In this document: positions 9,250 through 18,966 of the stretch, piece after piece
Layout: each line of letters starts with the position of its first letter
Numbering within the stretch: position 1 is the stretch's first letter
NCBI RefSeq assembly: GCF_001613065.1
Contig: NZ_BDBQ01000048.1
Coordinates: 1-64,000, forward strand
Direction: 5' to 3'
Origin: Nocardia miyunensis NBRC 108239
GTDB taxonomy: Bacteria > Actinomycetota > Actinomycetes > Mycobacteriales > Mycobacteriaceae
Length of the DNA stretch: 64,000 nucleotides
Translations under genes and position numbers: made by a program
The notes under the pieces: generated by a model
Database searches by the model: none
Told to the model about the DNA's origin: nothing
Seen by the model: the letters and a program-made list of their open reading frames with translations, nothing else

Positions 9250-10035
9250 ATGACCCTCGGCCCCGATGAGACCGGCGAAATCCACCTGGGCGCGCCCACC
9301 GAATGGGCCGCGACGGTGGTCGGCCACCATCGCCTGCGGCACGACATCGCGGTGGTGCGGTTGATCGGTGACTATGTGCCGTTCGTCGCGGGGCAGTCGG
9401 TCGAGGTGCAGATTCCGCAGCACCCCGGGTTGCGGCGGCGGCTGTCGCCCGCCCTGGCGCCCTCGCGGGACGGCAAGCTGGAATTCCACGTCCGGACCGT
9501 GCCGGGCGGGTGGTGCAGCGGAACGATCGTCGCGGACACCCAGCCGGGTGACGAATGGCGGATCACCGATCCGGCGGGCTGGCTCTCGGTCGACAACGAC
9601 ACCACCGACGTGGTGATGCTCGCCGGTGGCACGGGCCTGGCGCCGCTGCGTTCGATCCTGCTGGAGATCTCCCGCCGCCCCGAACCGCCCCGCACCCACC
9701 TGTTCATCGGCGGCCGCTCCCCCCGCGACCTGTACGCCTCGGACATGCTCTACCTGCTGACCGGCGAATTGCCCTGGCTGACGGTCGTTCCCGTGGTGGA
9801 GAGTCCCGACGACCCGACCTGGGAAGATCCCTGGTACGAGAGCTGCCGGGTGGACGTGGGCTTCGACGTCGACGAGATGTTGGAGGGCACTCTGGCGGAC
9901 GTCGTCGGGGAGATGGGGCCGCTGGAGCACCACCAGATCCTGGTGTGCGGTTCGCCGGGGATGACCACGGCCACCGTCGATCGCCTGATCCAGACCGGTA
10001 CTCCCGCGGAAGCCATTCGCTACGAAGGGGTTTGA
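9250..10035 (+). CDS. Reductase-only paralogue of the flavohemoglobin-like proteins
   Basis: 261 residues that align with the reductase half of the preceding gene but have no globin domain. Visible are an FAD-binding segment (GQSVEVQIPQHPGLRRRLSP), an NAD-binding segment (LAGGTGLAPLRSIL) and a C-terminal CGSPGMTTATVDRL. The first glycine motif is GGTG rather than GSGTG, and the aromatic residue of the usual RxYS-type FAD motif is absent (RRLSPA), so cofactor use may differ. It starts 58 bases after the upstream gene on the same strand, probably in one operon, and could supply electrons to a partner globin. Its stop is only 10 bases from the convergent third paralogue. Confidence 0.82.
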   Translation: MTLGPDETGEIHLGAPTEWAATVVGHHRLRHDIAVVRLIGDYVPFVAGQSVEVQIPQHPGLRRRLSPALAPSRDGKLEFHVRTVPGGWCSGTIVADTQPGDEWRITDPAGWLSVDNDTTDVVMLAGGTGLAPLRSILLEISRRPEPPRTHLFIGGRSPRDLYASDMLYLLTGELPWLTVVPVVESPDDPTWEDPWYESCRVDVGFDVDEMLEGTLADVVGEMGPLEHHQILVCGSPGMTTATVDRLIQTGTPAEAIRYEGV

Positions 10036-10045
10036 GGCAGACCTC

Positions 10046-11215
10046 TCAGTACAGAGGGTCGTGGCGGATGTTGGCTGCCGGGGTGCCCGCTGCCAACAAG
10101 CGGAATTTGGTGGTCTGCACCATCGATGGGGAGCCCGAGATCTGCACGTCGCGATCGGCCCACGGGCCGTAACCCGCTACGACAGCGCCGATCTGGCCGG
10201 TGCGGCGCGGGTCGAGGCCCGGCAGATCCGGTGACGGTTCGCCCGAATCGAAGTGCCACCATGGGTTTTCGTCGCTCTCGACGATCGGGGTGACGGTCAG
10301 CCATTTGTTGGCCGCGGCCAGGTCGCTCAGCGTCCGGAGGTCGTACAGATCGCACGGGTGGTGCCCGCCGACGAACAGGTGCACCCGCGGATTGGACCGG
10401 CGACGCGCCATCGCCACGAGTTGTGCTCGCAGCGGGGCGATTCCGGTGCCGCAGCCGATCATCAGCAGTTTGCGCCGGGGGTTGCGCGGCACCCCGAGTC
10501 CGCCCATCGGCGCGCTCAGCAGCCACTGGTCACCGACGGCGGTGTGCCCGACCAGAGCCGGACTGACCCAGCCGCCGGTGCGGCCGCGCACGTGGAATTC
10601 GATCTCCCCCTGCGCGTTCGAGGGAACGGCCGGGGACAGATACCGCCACATCCGCAGCCGGGACGGGATCTGCACACTCACGTATTGACCGGCGGCATAA
10701 CTCATCGGCTGATCCAGCCGCACCCGCACGACCGCCAGGTCGGTGAGCACCCGGCGATGTTCGATCACGGTGCCGGTCCACACCGCGGGCGTGTCCTGTT
10801 CCCCCGCGCCCACGATCATGGTCCCCGTGATCAGGGTGACGCACTGCTGCCAGGCGCGCTCCACTTCCTCGGTCCACAGCTCCGTGGCCGCATGGGTGCG
10901 CACCGCCGTGATCAGCGATGTCCGCACGGCCGGATAGTGTTCCGGCGCGATGCCGTATTTGCGGTGATCGCGCCCGAGCTGGGCCAGGAACGGCAGCAAC
11001 TCGCCGGGCTCCTCGAGCCGATCCACCACGTGCGCGAGCGCGGCGATCAAGCGCTCGCACTGCGTATCGAGGGATGCGGGGAAGAACTCGCGCAGCTGCG
11101 GTTGCGCGGTGAACAAGATCGAATAGAACGACCTCGCCAATTTCTCATGCCCCGCCTCATCCGCAGCAACCGCCTTGAACGTCGTCCTGACCAACGCGGC
11201 GGCACGCGAATCCAT
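10046..11215 (-). CDS. Second flavohemoglobin-like globin/FAD-NAD reductase
   Basis: 389 residues with the same layout as the 8031 gene: a globin domain keeping B10 Tyr (SFYSILF), Gln (DTQCERL) and proximal His (GRDHRKYGIAPEHY), then FAD motif RYLSPAVP, NAD motif GCGTGIAPLRAQL and C-terminal ISGSPSMVQTTK. It is convergent with the reductase-only gene. The ATG at 11215 was chosen because the globin starts there (MDSRAAALVRTTF), matching the paralogue's VDARSAALVR; the frame upstream has no globin-like residues. The pair looks like an old duplication kept by different regulation, since this copy has its own long upstream region. Confidence 0.87.
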   Translation of the reverse strand: MDSRAAALVRTTFKAVAADEAGHEKLARSFYSILFTAQPQLREFFPASLDTQCERLIAALAHVVDRLEEPGELLPFLAQLGRDHRKYGIAPEHYPAVRTSLITAVRTHAATELWTEEVERAWQQCVTLITGTMIVGAGEQDTPAVWTGTVIEHRRVLTDLAVVRVRLDQPMSYAAGQYVSVQIPSRLRMWRYLSPAVPSNAQGEIEFHVRGRTGGWVSPALVGHTAVGDQWLLSAPMGGLGVPRNPRRKLLMIGCGTGIAPLRAQLVAMARRRSNPRVHLFVGGHHPCDLYDLRTLSDLAAANKWLTVTPIVESDENPWWHFDSGEPSPDLPGLDPRRTGQIGAVVAGYGPWADRDVQISGSPSMVQTTKFRLLAAGTPAANIRHDPLY

Positions 11216-11754
11216 CTGTCTCACATCCCTATTTCGCACTCGAATACGAGTCCGGCCACGAGAAGCGCACCGTCCAGAAACCCGGCAGCAGCCGATACGA
11301 TCAGAGTGTAGGCGAGGTTTGCCAGCAGCGGTCGAAACCGGTTGAACAACCGCTCTGTAATTCCCCTCGAACCTGCTCAGCGCAGGCGGCAACCCGCAGA
11401 AACCAACCGTTTGCCCAGTAAATTCGGTCATTGCCCGCCAATTCATCACTGGATCAACATGATTCATTTTGAAAGACTCACTTCTACAGCGATCACTCTG
11501 CAATCGATCACCGCTCAATCGGAGCCGCTCCACGGGGCCGAATCTGGCCCATAGCAACCTATCCGCCACCTCTGAGGAAAATTCCGACCAGACACCCGGC
11601 AGACGAATCGCCGCGACCCCGGCCATGAGTGCAGCACATCACCAGCAATCGGATGTCGGGTGGGGCCGCACGGCCCGGCCACATCCCTCTCGCGCGCAAC
11701 AAGACTCGACGTCACCTGATCGCAGGTGAATCGTGCGCCAACCGTTTTCGGCCG
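11216..11754. other. 539-base intergenic region, no gene recognised
   Basis: Clearly less GC-rich than its surroundings. It holds the promoter region of the leftward globin-reductase gene; TACACT on the minus strand (11310-11305) is a possible -10. Short open frames occur on both strands, but none has a ribosome-binding site together with coding-like third positions. I see no RNA gene. Confidence 0.5.
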
Positions 11755-12381
11755 TCAGCCGATCTTCGTGGGTGCTCCCCAGACCGGTCCACTGATGTCC
11801 GACACCGTCGGCCGCAATCCGAAATAGCCGCAGGCAACCTGCAGCAGGTCGACCCAGCCGTCACCGAGGCTCTCCGGGGCGGCGTCGTTCTCGTCCCATG
11901 GCCGCAGGGCTGCTTCGGCCAGCTCGAACAACCGGGTGGCCAGATCCGCATCATCGGTTGCGATTTCATCGGGCCGGTCACCGTCGATGAAGGCCACCCG
12001 GACACCGTCCCGGACGACTGTCAGTTCCTGCGCGAGGCTGGTGGGGCTGAGGTAGACGTTGACGGCTTCCGCGCCCCGCGACAACGGCCCGGCCCACTCC
12101 GCGATACGTCCGCGGAATCCGAAATCCTCGACGATGACGGCGTGCCCGTCGATGGCGAACGCGGCGGTGACACCATGTCGGTGGGCCGGTTCGAGCTCCC
12201 CGGCCTGAGCTTGCAACTCGGACCACGGCGCGGTTCGGATGGTCTCCGCACCGACCCCCAGCCGATGCAGCGCCGCGCGCGGCCCCACTCCCCGCACCGC
12301 GGTGATGCAGTAGCCGGGCTCGAGATCCAACCCGGCCGCACGCATCCAATCCGCGGAGTAACCTGCGCCGTCCGAAAACAC
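11755..12381 (-). CDS. DUF6461 family protein
   Basis: 208-residue protein of unknown function. The N-terminal pattern DWMRAAGLDLEPGYCITAVRG and the later AVNVYLSPTSLAQELTVVRDG fit DUF6461, a family common in actinomycetes and often found near toxin, ESX or competition genes. The start is the GTG at 12381, preceded by GGAGG at seven bases. No membrane segment or catalytic motif is visible. The lysozyme-like gene lies just upstream on the same strand, about 130 bases away. Confidence 0.72.
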   Translation of the reverse strand: MFSDGAGYSADWMRAAGLDLEPGYCITAVRGVGPRAALHRLGVGAETIRTAPWSELQAQAGELEPAHRHGVTAAFAIDGHAVIVEDFGFRGRIAEWAGPLSRGAEAVNVYLSPTSLAQELTVVRDGVRVAFIDGDRPDEIATDDADLATRLFELAEAALRPWDENDAAPESLGDGWVDLLQVACGYFGLRPTVSDISGPVWGAPTKIG

Positions 12382-12514
12382 CGTCGCGCCTCCAGAATCA
12401 CACGTAATGCGAACCAGGCCACCGTATTACGTTTGCCTCTCGCCCGCACGACGCACGACGCGCCACCACCCTCGGCTCCGAAACGTTGTCGCGGTCGAGC
12501 TTCAGCGCCGAAAG

Positions 12515-13597
12515 CTACACCTGCACAACGGTGTTGTAGATGTTCTGGGCGTCGGCCATCCGGGTGCCGCGGGAGGAGCCGGAACTTCTCTCGTAGTACT
12601 GGTCGAAGGCGGCCGCGGCGGCTTCGGGGGTGTCGGCGGCTTTGAGTTGGGCCAGGGCGCCGGATTCGCTGCCGCCGAGTTCGGACATCAGGAAGTCGAG
12701 CTGAGTGTGCAGGTCGGAGGCGGAGGTGCGGCGGGAGGCGGCGAATGCTCGCAGCGACGACAGGCGTCCGCCCTCCCACTGGGACAGGCCCAGGGCGCCT
12801 TCGCCGGAGTTCCACGCGCTGGTGTCGAAGCTGGATTCGACCTGCATATTGCCCAGGATGCCCGCGATCTGCGCGGAGGTCAGATTCATCTTCGTGCCGG
12901 GACCGTAATGCTTGTACAGATACTGGTAGATCTCTTGCGCGGTGGTCTTCACGCCGCCGGACAGATCCTGGGCGCTGGCGGCGGAGTAGTGCTGCGTGGA
13001 GTTTCCGGTACTGAAGGTGCGGCTGCCGTCGGAATTGGTCGTCACGGTCGGCGGCGACTGAGCGGCGATCTGCGCGGCCTTCTTCTGGATCTGCGTGTTG
13101 GCGTCCTTCAGGTCGCCGTGAATCTTGTCGACCGTATCCGAGCAGGCCGCGAGCAACGGGCCTTCGAGACTGATCAGACTCTTCGGATCGTCCTTCGGCA
13201 GTTTCACGTTCAGCTTGCTCTGCAACGAGGTGATCTTGTGAATGATCTTCCCTGCGGTGTCGTCGGCGACGCCCGCGGTGTCGCCGGTGCTGTCACCGAC
13301 ATAGTTGTCCATACCGGCCAGATCGGTTTTGACCTTCTTCACCTGCTTGACATGGCCGTCGTACGCGGTGACGAGTTCGGAGTGGTTCGAGGTGTCGGTC
13401 AGCGATTTGCCGTCCTTGCCCGCCTCGGTCTGCAGCAGCTCGGAGAAATCCGGGGCGCTGGCCGGGTCACCGTTCCCGGTCAGATCGACGCACGTCTGGG
13501 CGTACTGCCACACCGCGTCGACGGCCGCGACCAATCCGGGCGAGGCGTTGGCCGGCGCGGTGAGTTTCGGGACATCACGGAAGTGCTGGTCGGCCAC
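12515..13597 (-). CDS. Helical protein with C-terminal phage-tail-lysozyme-like domain
   Basis: 360 residues. Residues 1-200 are mainly helical and Lys/Asp/Thr rich, resembling the long helical N-termini of ESX-associated or WXG-like proteins. Residues about 215-360 contain AQIAGILGNMQVESSFDT and EGALGLSQWEGGRLSSL, the signature of the phage tail lysozyme (muramidase) family, with a Glu in QVESSF as the likely catalytic acid. There is no signal peptide, so export by a type VII system is an attractive but unproven idea. The start is a GTG at 13597. A short palindrome and the hspR terminator lie upstream. Confidence 0.72.
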   Translation of the reverse strand: MADQHFRDVPKLTAPANASPGLVAAVDAVWQYAQTCVDLTGNGDPASAPDFSELLQTEAGKDGKSLTDTSNHSELVTAYDGHVKQVKKVKTDLAGMDNYVGDSTGDTAGVADDTAGKIIHKITSLQSKLNVKLPKDDPKSLISLEGPLLAACSDTVDKIHGDLKDANTQIQKKAAQIAAQSPPTVTTNSDGSRTFSTGNSTQHYSAASAQDLSGGVKTTAQEIYQYLYKHYGPGTKMNLTSAQIAGILGNMQVESSFDTSAWNSGEGALGLSQWEGGRLSSLRAFAASRRTSASDLHTQLDFLMSELGGSESGALAQLKAADTPEAAAAAFDQYYERSSGSSRGTRMADAQNIYNTVVQV

Positions 13598-13649
13598 CTC
13601 GTATCACCCAGCCTTTCAGGAGCATCCCATCCATCCTCAACTATGCAAC

Positions 13650-13667
13650 CCTCCCAACGCTGGGAGG
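13650..13667. repeat. 7-bp inverted repeat before the lysozyme-like gene
   Basis: CCTCCCA-ACGC-TGGGAGG, a perfect 7-base stem about 55 bases upstream of the GTG at 13597. It could be an operator or a small hairpin in the leader. Confidence 0.4.
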
Positions 13668-13686
13668 ACAGTTCCCGCTCACGAAA

Positions 13687-13715
13687 ACAGCGCCCCTGGA
13701 TTCCAGGGGCGCTGT
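13687..13715 (-). terminator. Terminator of the dnaK-grpE-dnaJ-hspR operon
   Basis: ACAGCGCCCCTGG and CCAGGGGCGCTGT form a perfect 13-base stem with a 3-base loop. On the minus strand it is followed by TTTT. It starts about 20 bases after the hspR stop, so it reads as an intrinsic terminator. Confidence 0.85.
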
Positions 13716-13735
13716 CTCGGTTGATATTTCGCGAT

Positions 13736-14164
13736 CTACCGTCGCTTGTTGCGCGGCTGCCAGACCACCAGAGCGGTACTGCGTTGCGGCGGAGTGAGAT
13801 CGGGGCGATACCCCGAACGCAGGCGTTCCACCTCGTCGCCGAGTTCAGCGACCCGCTGCTGCAATGCCTCGACCTGGTTGGTCAGTTCGATGATGCGCTT
13901 GATACCGGCCAGGTTGACGCCCTCGTCCTGGGACAGGCGCTGCACCTCGCGGAGCAGCTCCACATCCCGGTTCGAATAACGCCGGCCGCCGCCCGAAGTG
14001 CGGTGCGGGGTGACCAGGCCCAGCCGGTCATAGGTGCGCAGGGTTTGCGCGTGCATACCGGCCAGCTGGGCGGCAACCGAGATCACGAAGTACTCGGCGC
14101 TTGCTGCTCCACCCCGGTCGTTACCGGGTGGCTGTGGGGGCGAAGCCCCTGCATGACCGGACAT
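13736..14164 (-). CDS. hspR: Heat-shock repressor HspR (MerR family)
   Basis: 142-residue MerR-type repressor that, with DnaK as co-repressor, binds HAIR elements and shuts off dnaK and clpB. The winged helix-turn-helix is clear (YFVISVAAQLAGMHAQTLRT, GLVTPHRTSGGGRRYS), followed by a coiled coil (NQVEALQQRVAELGDEVERL) and a basic tail. The ATG overlaps the dnaJ stop (TAATG), which fixes the start and implies translational coupling. It is the last gene of the chaperone operon, the usual place in actinobacteria, and completes a feedback loop in which free DnaK reports protein damage. Confidence 0.95.
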   Translation of the reverse strand: MSGHAGASPPQPPGNDRGGAASAEYFVISVAAQLAGMHAQTLRTYDRLGLVTPHRTSGGGRRYSNRDVELLREVQRLSQDEGVNLAGIKRIIELTNQVEALQQRVAELGDEVERLRSGYRPDLTPPQRSTALVVWQPRNKRR

Positions 14165-15345
14165 TACGCACCTGCCCATCCAGCTCGCGGATCGAATCCG
14201 CCGGCCTTCTCCGCCTCCGCGTAACGCCGCAGCGCCTCGGAGGCCTCGTCGTCCAGCTTCGGCGGAACCGCGACCTTGACCGTCACCAGCAGATCGCCCG
14301 CACCGCCGGAGCGCTTGGGCACACCGCGCCCGCGCACCCTCAGGGTACGGCCGTCGGCGGTGCCCGCGGGCACCTTCACCCCGACACGCCCGTCCAGCGT
14401 GGGCACGGACACCGTTGTGCCGAGCACCAATTCGCTGTAGCTGACCGGCAGCACCAGGGTCAGATCGTCGCCGTTGCGGCCGAAGACCTTGTCATTGCTG
14501 ACGTGCACCGTGACGAACAGATCACCCGCGGGCGCACCGCGCAGACCCGCTTCGCCCTGGCCCGCCAGGCGAATTCGCTGACCGTCCCGCACACCCGGCG
14601 GAATCCGCACCGTGATGGTGCGGGTCCGGTTCTGGATGCCGGTTCCGCGGCAGTCCACACACGGATCGTCGATGATCGACCCCGTCCCGCGGCAGTCGTC
14701 ACACGGTTCGCTGAATCCGAACGCACCCTGGTTCCGGCTGATGACACCGGTTCCGTTGCAGTGCGGGCAGACTCGCGGACTCGTGCCGGGCTTCGCGCCG
14801 CTGCCGTGACAGGTCGTACACGGCGAGGGACTGGTCATCCGCAGCGGAACCGTCACACCCTGCGCGGCCTCGCGGAAGCCGAGATTGGTCTCGGTCTCCA
14901 CATCGCTGCCGCGCCGCGGACGCGTCGAGGTGCGCGTCGCACCGCCGCCGCGGTTGAACAGGCCACCCAGGATGTCACCCAGTCCGCCGTCCGCCGCGGT
15001 GGAACCCGCCGCGCCACCGAAGATATCGCCCAGGTTGAATTCGCCGAATCCACCCTGCCCCTGGCCGTAGCCACCGCCGGGCGAGAAGCCGCCGCGACCG
15101 AAACCGCCGTTGGCGAACAGCCGCCGGGCCTCGTCGTACTCCGAGCGCTTCTCCGGATCGGACAGCACGGCGTGCGCCTCGCTGACGGCCTTGAACCGCT
15201 CCTCGGCCTTGGTGTCACCCGGATTCTTGTCCGGATGCAGGTCCCGGGCCAGTTTGCGATAGGCCTTCTTGATCTCGTCCTGGGTTGCGCCGGAGGAAAT
15301 ACCCAGCTCCTTGTAGAAGTCCTTCTCGAGCCATTCACGATTCAC
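14164..15345 (-). CDS. dnaJ: Chaperone DnaJ
   Basis: Hsp40 that delivers unfolded substrates to DnaK and triggers its ATPase. 393 residues: a J domain with HPD in DLHPDKNPG, a Gly/Phe-rich linker (GGFGRGGFSPGGG), four zinc-binding CxxCxGxG repeats (CTTCHGSG, CPHCNGTG, CDDCRGTG, CVDCRGTG) and the C-terminal substrate domain. It starts with GTG at 15345 behind GGAGGAG. The NREWLEKDFYKELGI N-terminus is the DnaJ1 form found in actinobacterial dnaK operons. It lies 36 bases after grpE and overlaps hspR by one base. Confidence 0.97.
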   Translation of the reverse strand: MNREWLEKDFYKELGISSGATQDEIKKAYRKLARDLHPDKNPGDTKAEERFKAVSEAHAVLSDPEKRSEYDEARRLFANGGFGRGGFSPGGGYGQGQGGFGEFNLGDIFGGAAGSTAADGGLGDILGGLFNRGGGATRTSTRPRRGSDVETETNLGFREAAQGVTVPLRMTSPSPCTTCHGSGAKPGTSPRVCPHCNGTGVISRNQGAFGFSEPCDDCRGTGSIIDDPCVDCRGTGIQNRTRTITVRIPPGVRDGQRIRLAGQGEAGLRGAPAGDLFVTVHVSNDKVFGRNGDDLTLVLPVSYSELVLGTTVSVPTLDGRVGVKVPAGTADGRTLRVRGRGVPKRSGGAGDLLVTVKVAVPPKLDDEASEALRRYAEAEKAGGFDPRAGWAGA

Positions 15346-15381
15346 CAGGCATCTCCTCCTCTCCTCAGCTCAGATGTCTGC

Positions 15382-15995
15382 TCAATGGTCGTCGTCATCG
15401 GTGCCAGCGTTTCCTGTCACCAGATCTGTTACCCCGTCGGTCACTCCGACAAGCGCGTGCCGCAGCACCCGTTCGCCGAAGCGGTAACCCTTGCGCATCA
15501 CGACGCCGATCACCGGATCGTGGCCCTCGCCCTCGTGCTGCACGGCCTCGTGCAGGGTCGGGTCGAACGACTCGCCCTCCGCGCCGAACTGCTCGAGCCC
15601 CTGCTTCTGCAAGGCCTCGGCCAGCTTGTCCGCCACGGACTTCAGCGGCCCGGATTCCAGGTCGCCGTGTGCGCGAGCACGATCCAGATCGTCCAGCACG
15701 CCGAGCAGTTCGGTGACCACCGACGCCTTGGCGGTGTCGATCGCGGCCTTGCGGTCGCGTTCGGTCCGCCGCCGGTAGTTGGCGTACTCGGCGGTAAGGC
15801 GCTGCAGATCGGCGGTGCGCTCGGCCAATTCGGCATGTACCGGATCGGCGGGCGCCTCGGTCTCCGGTGCGGGCCGGGGTTCCCCCTCGGCCGCGGCGTC
15901 CTGCGACGCCGCGGCCTGGCGAGCCTCACCAGTGACCGGATCGACCTTGCGGTTGTCCACGATCGTTACCGGTTCGGATTCCGAATTGTTTTCCG

Positions 15996-15999
<4 letters not shown>
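15382..15999 (-). CDS. grpE: Nucleotide exchange factor GrpE
   Basis: 205 residues, usual actinobacterial length. It releases ADP from DnaK to reset the folding cycle. The acidic, low-complexity N-terminus is followed by the long helix (LAERTADLQRLTAEYANYRR) and the C-terminal beta domain with FDPTLHEAVQHEGEG and VIGVVMRKGYRFGERVLRHA. The GTG start overlaps the dnaK stop by 4 bases (GTGA), so translation is coupled to dnaK. It lies between dnaK and dnaJ in the operon. Confidence 0.95.
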
Positions 16000-17831
<1,832 letters not shown>

Positions 17832-17952
17832 TGTGGTTCCTCCTATATGACGTACCTGTATGTGGCGATGCAGGGCAGACGCCTGCCGCGGCTGCCTGAG
17901 GGCAACCACCGGACCTCACCCCGACACCGCCTGGAGCACGGTCCTCAGCAAC

Positions 17953-17973
17953 ACTGAGCGTGGTCGACTCAAT
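17953..17973. promoter_or_regulatory. HAIR-like site downstream of the dnaK -10
   Basis: ACTGAGC-N7-ACTCAAT: one half matches the HAIR half-site at 6 of 7 positions, the other at 4 of 7, with the correct 7-base spacer. It sits over the expected start point. Confidence 0.5.
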
Positions 17974-18000
17974 CTTGCATGCACTCGGGGTCCGAGTCAA
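17972..18000 (-). promoter_or_regulatory. Predicted housekeeping-type promoter of dnaK
   Basis: On the minus strand TTGACT (18000-17995), a 17-base spacer and CAAGAT (17977-17972) form a good vegetative promoter. The spacer contains the perfect inverted repeat ACTCGG-GGT-CCGAGT (17983-17997). Both flanks carry HAIR-like sites, consistent with HspR repression. Confidence 0.65.
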
Positions 18001-18007
18001 CCAAGAA

Positions 18008-18028
18008 CTTGAGTCTTGCACGCGCAAC
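18008..18028. promoter_or_regulatory. HAIR-like site upstream of the dnaK -35
   Basis: CTTGAGT-N7-GCGCAAC: the first half is a perfect HAIR half-site, the second matches 4 of 7. It lies immediately upstream of the -35 box. Confidence 0.55.
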
Positions 18029-18256
18029 TTTGCGTCGATCCAGACAACGAGCGGCCCGTCGTATCCATTCCCGGCAATCCGAGATTTTTTTGCGGAGGCC
18101 GCCTGGCCACCGAAATTGCCTGGTCAGCGCGGCTGATCGGATATTCGTACGGCGTAGCGGACACCGGCACCGTGACTCGGACCACCGGACGTCCGAAGAC
18201 AGCAGAGCGCGGCCGCACGACCGCTCGGGCGATCGCGCGACCGGGAACAGCGGCCG

Positions 18257-18901
18257 CTATCCAGCCGCGGCCAGGACTTCCTCGGCGAGATCGTGGTCCA
18301 GCGTGACGCGCACCAGCGCGGCGGCCAGTTCGGCATCGTGGCCCGAGGGGCTCAGGCGATCCAGGCTCGCGGCATCGCCCGGCAGACCCAGGCGCTCGGC
18401 GCCCTGCCGGGCCCGTTCGTCGAAATGCGGCCGCACCCAGGTCCACACGTCCTGGATCTCCCGCAGGAAGATGTCCGCGCCGGTCGGTCCGATGCCCTTG
18501 AACTGCTGCAACAGCTCGGCCAGCCGGGCCGGATCACCGTCGGCCTCCGCCGCCAGACGGCGCAGATCGCCGTGATAGCGCTCGAGCAGCAGCGTGGCGT
18601 TCTCGCCCAAGCGAGTGGCGGTGGATTCGTCGTAACGCTTGTAGTGACCGCGGCCGAGGGCGTCGACGAGGTCCTGCCAACCGGCCTCGGCGACGTGCTG
18701 CGGGGTGTTGTACCCAGAGGAGATCAGTTCCCGGGTGGCGCCCAGCGCGATCTCCGCGGAGATGGGGTGACTCAGCAATTCGGCGAGCATCAGCAACTGG
18801 AACAGCGGCGCGGGCTTGTCGGCCGGCGTGATTCCGGCCTGGCGCGCGTAGCTGGTGCCCGCGCGATCCAGCAATTCGCGCACGATATCGGTTCTGCTCA
18901 T
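18257..18901 (-). CDS. HhH-GPD-like (endonuclease III-fold) protein
   Basis: 214 residues. QLLMLAELLSHPISAEIAL, followed later by the helix-hairpin-helix segment QFKGIGPTGADIFLREIQ, has the layout of the small HhH-GPD DNA glycosylase/endonuclease III fold. The catalytic Lys and the Cys4 iron-sulfur loop of true endonuclease III are not evident, so glycosylase activity is uncertain. The ATG at 18901 is preceded by AAAGGCAGGTG. It lies 65 bases downstream of the ECF-type sigma gene on the same strand and is probably co-transcribed with it. Confidence 0.7.
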   Translation of the reverse strand: MSRTDIVRELLDRAGTSYARQAGITPADKPAPLFQLLMLAELLSHPISAEIALGATRELISSGYNTPQHVAEAGWQDLVDALGRGHYKRYDESTATRLGENATLLLERYHGDLRRLAAEADGDPARLAELLQQFKGIGPTGADIFLREIQDVWTWVRPHFDERARQGAERLGLPGDAASLDRLSPSGHDAELAAALVRVTLDHDLAEEVLAAAG

Positions 18902-18966
18902 CTCGCACCTGCCTTTCTTTCGGTCGGCATACCCGGTATCGAGGTGCTCACCCGCCGCGCGCGGAA

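Larger units (their letters stand above)
17832..18256. other. 425-base leader and promoter region of dnaK
   Basis: Contains the dnaK promoter and two HAIR-like sites, plus about 130 bases of untranslated leader. The far end (18029-18256) is the tail region of the leftward HhH gene. I see no gene in that stretch. Confidence 0.5.

Noticed and set aside
11216..11754. Possible small genes in the AT-richer gap
   Set aside because: Short frames have no start with a ribosome-binding site and no family likeness, so I left the stretch as regulatory or empty.
12407..14224. Long plus-strand open frame across the lysozyme-like gene and hspR
   Set aside because: It crosses two convincing minus-strand genes and a terminator. 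The translation is low-complexity Gly/Arg/Val and unlike any family.
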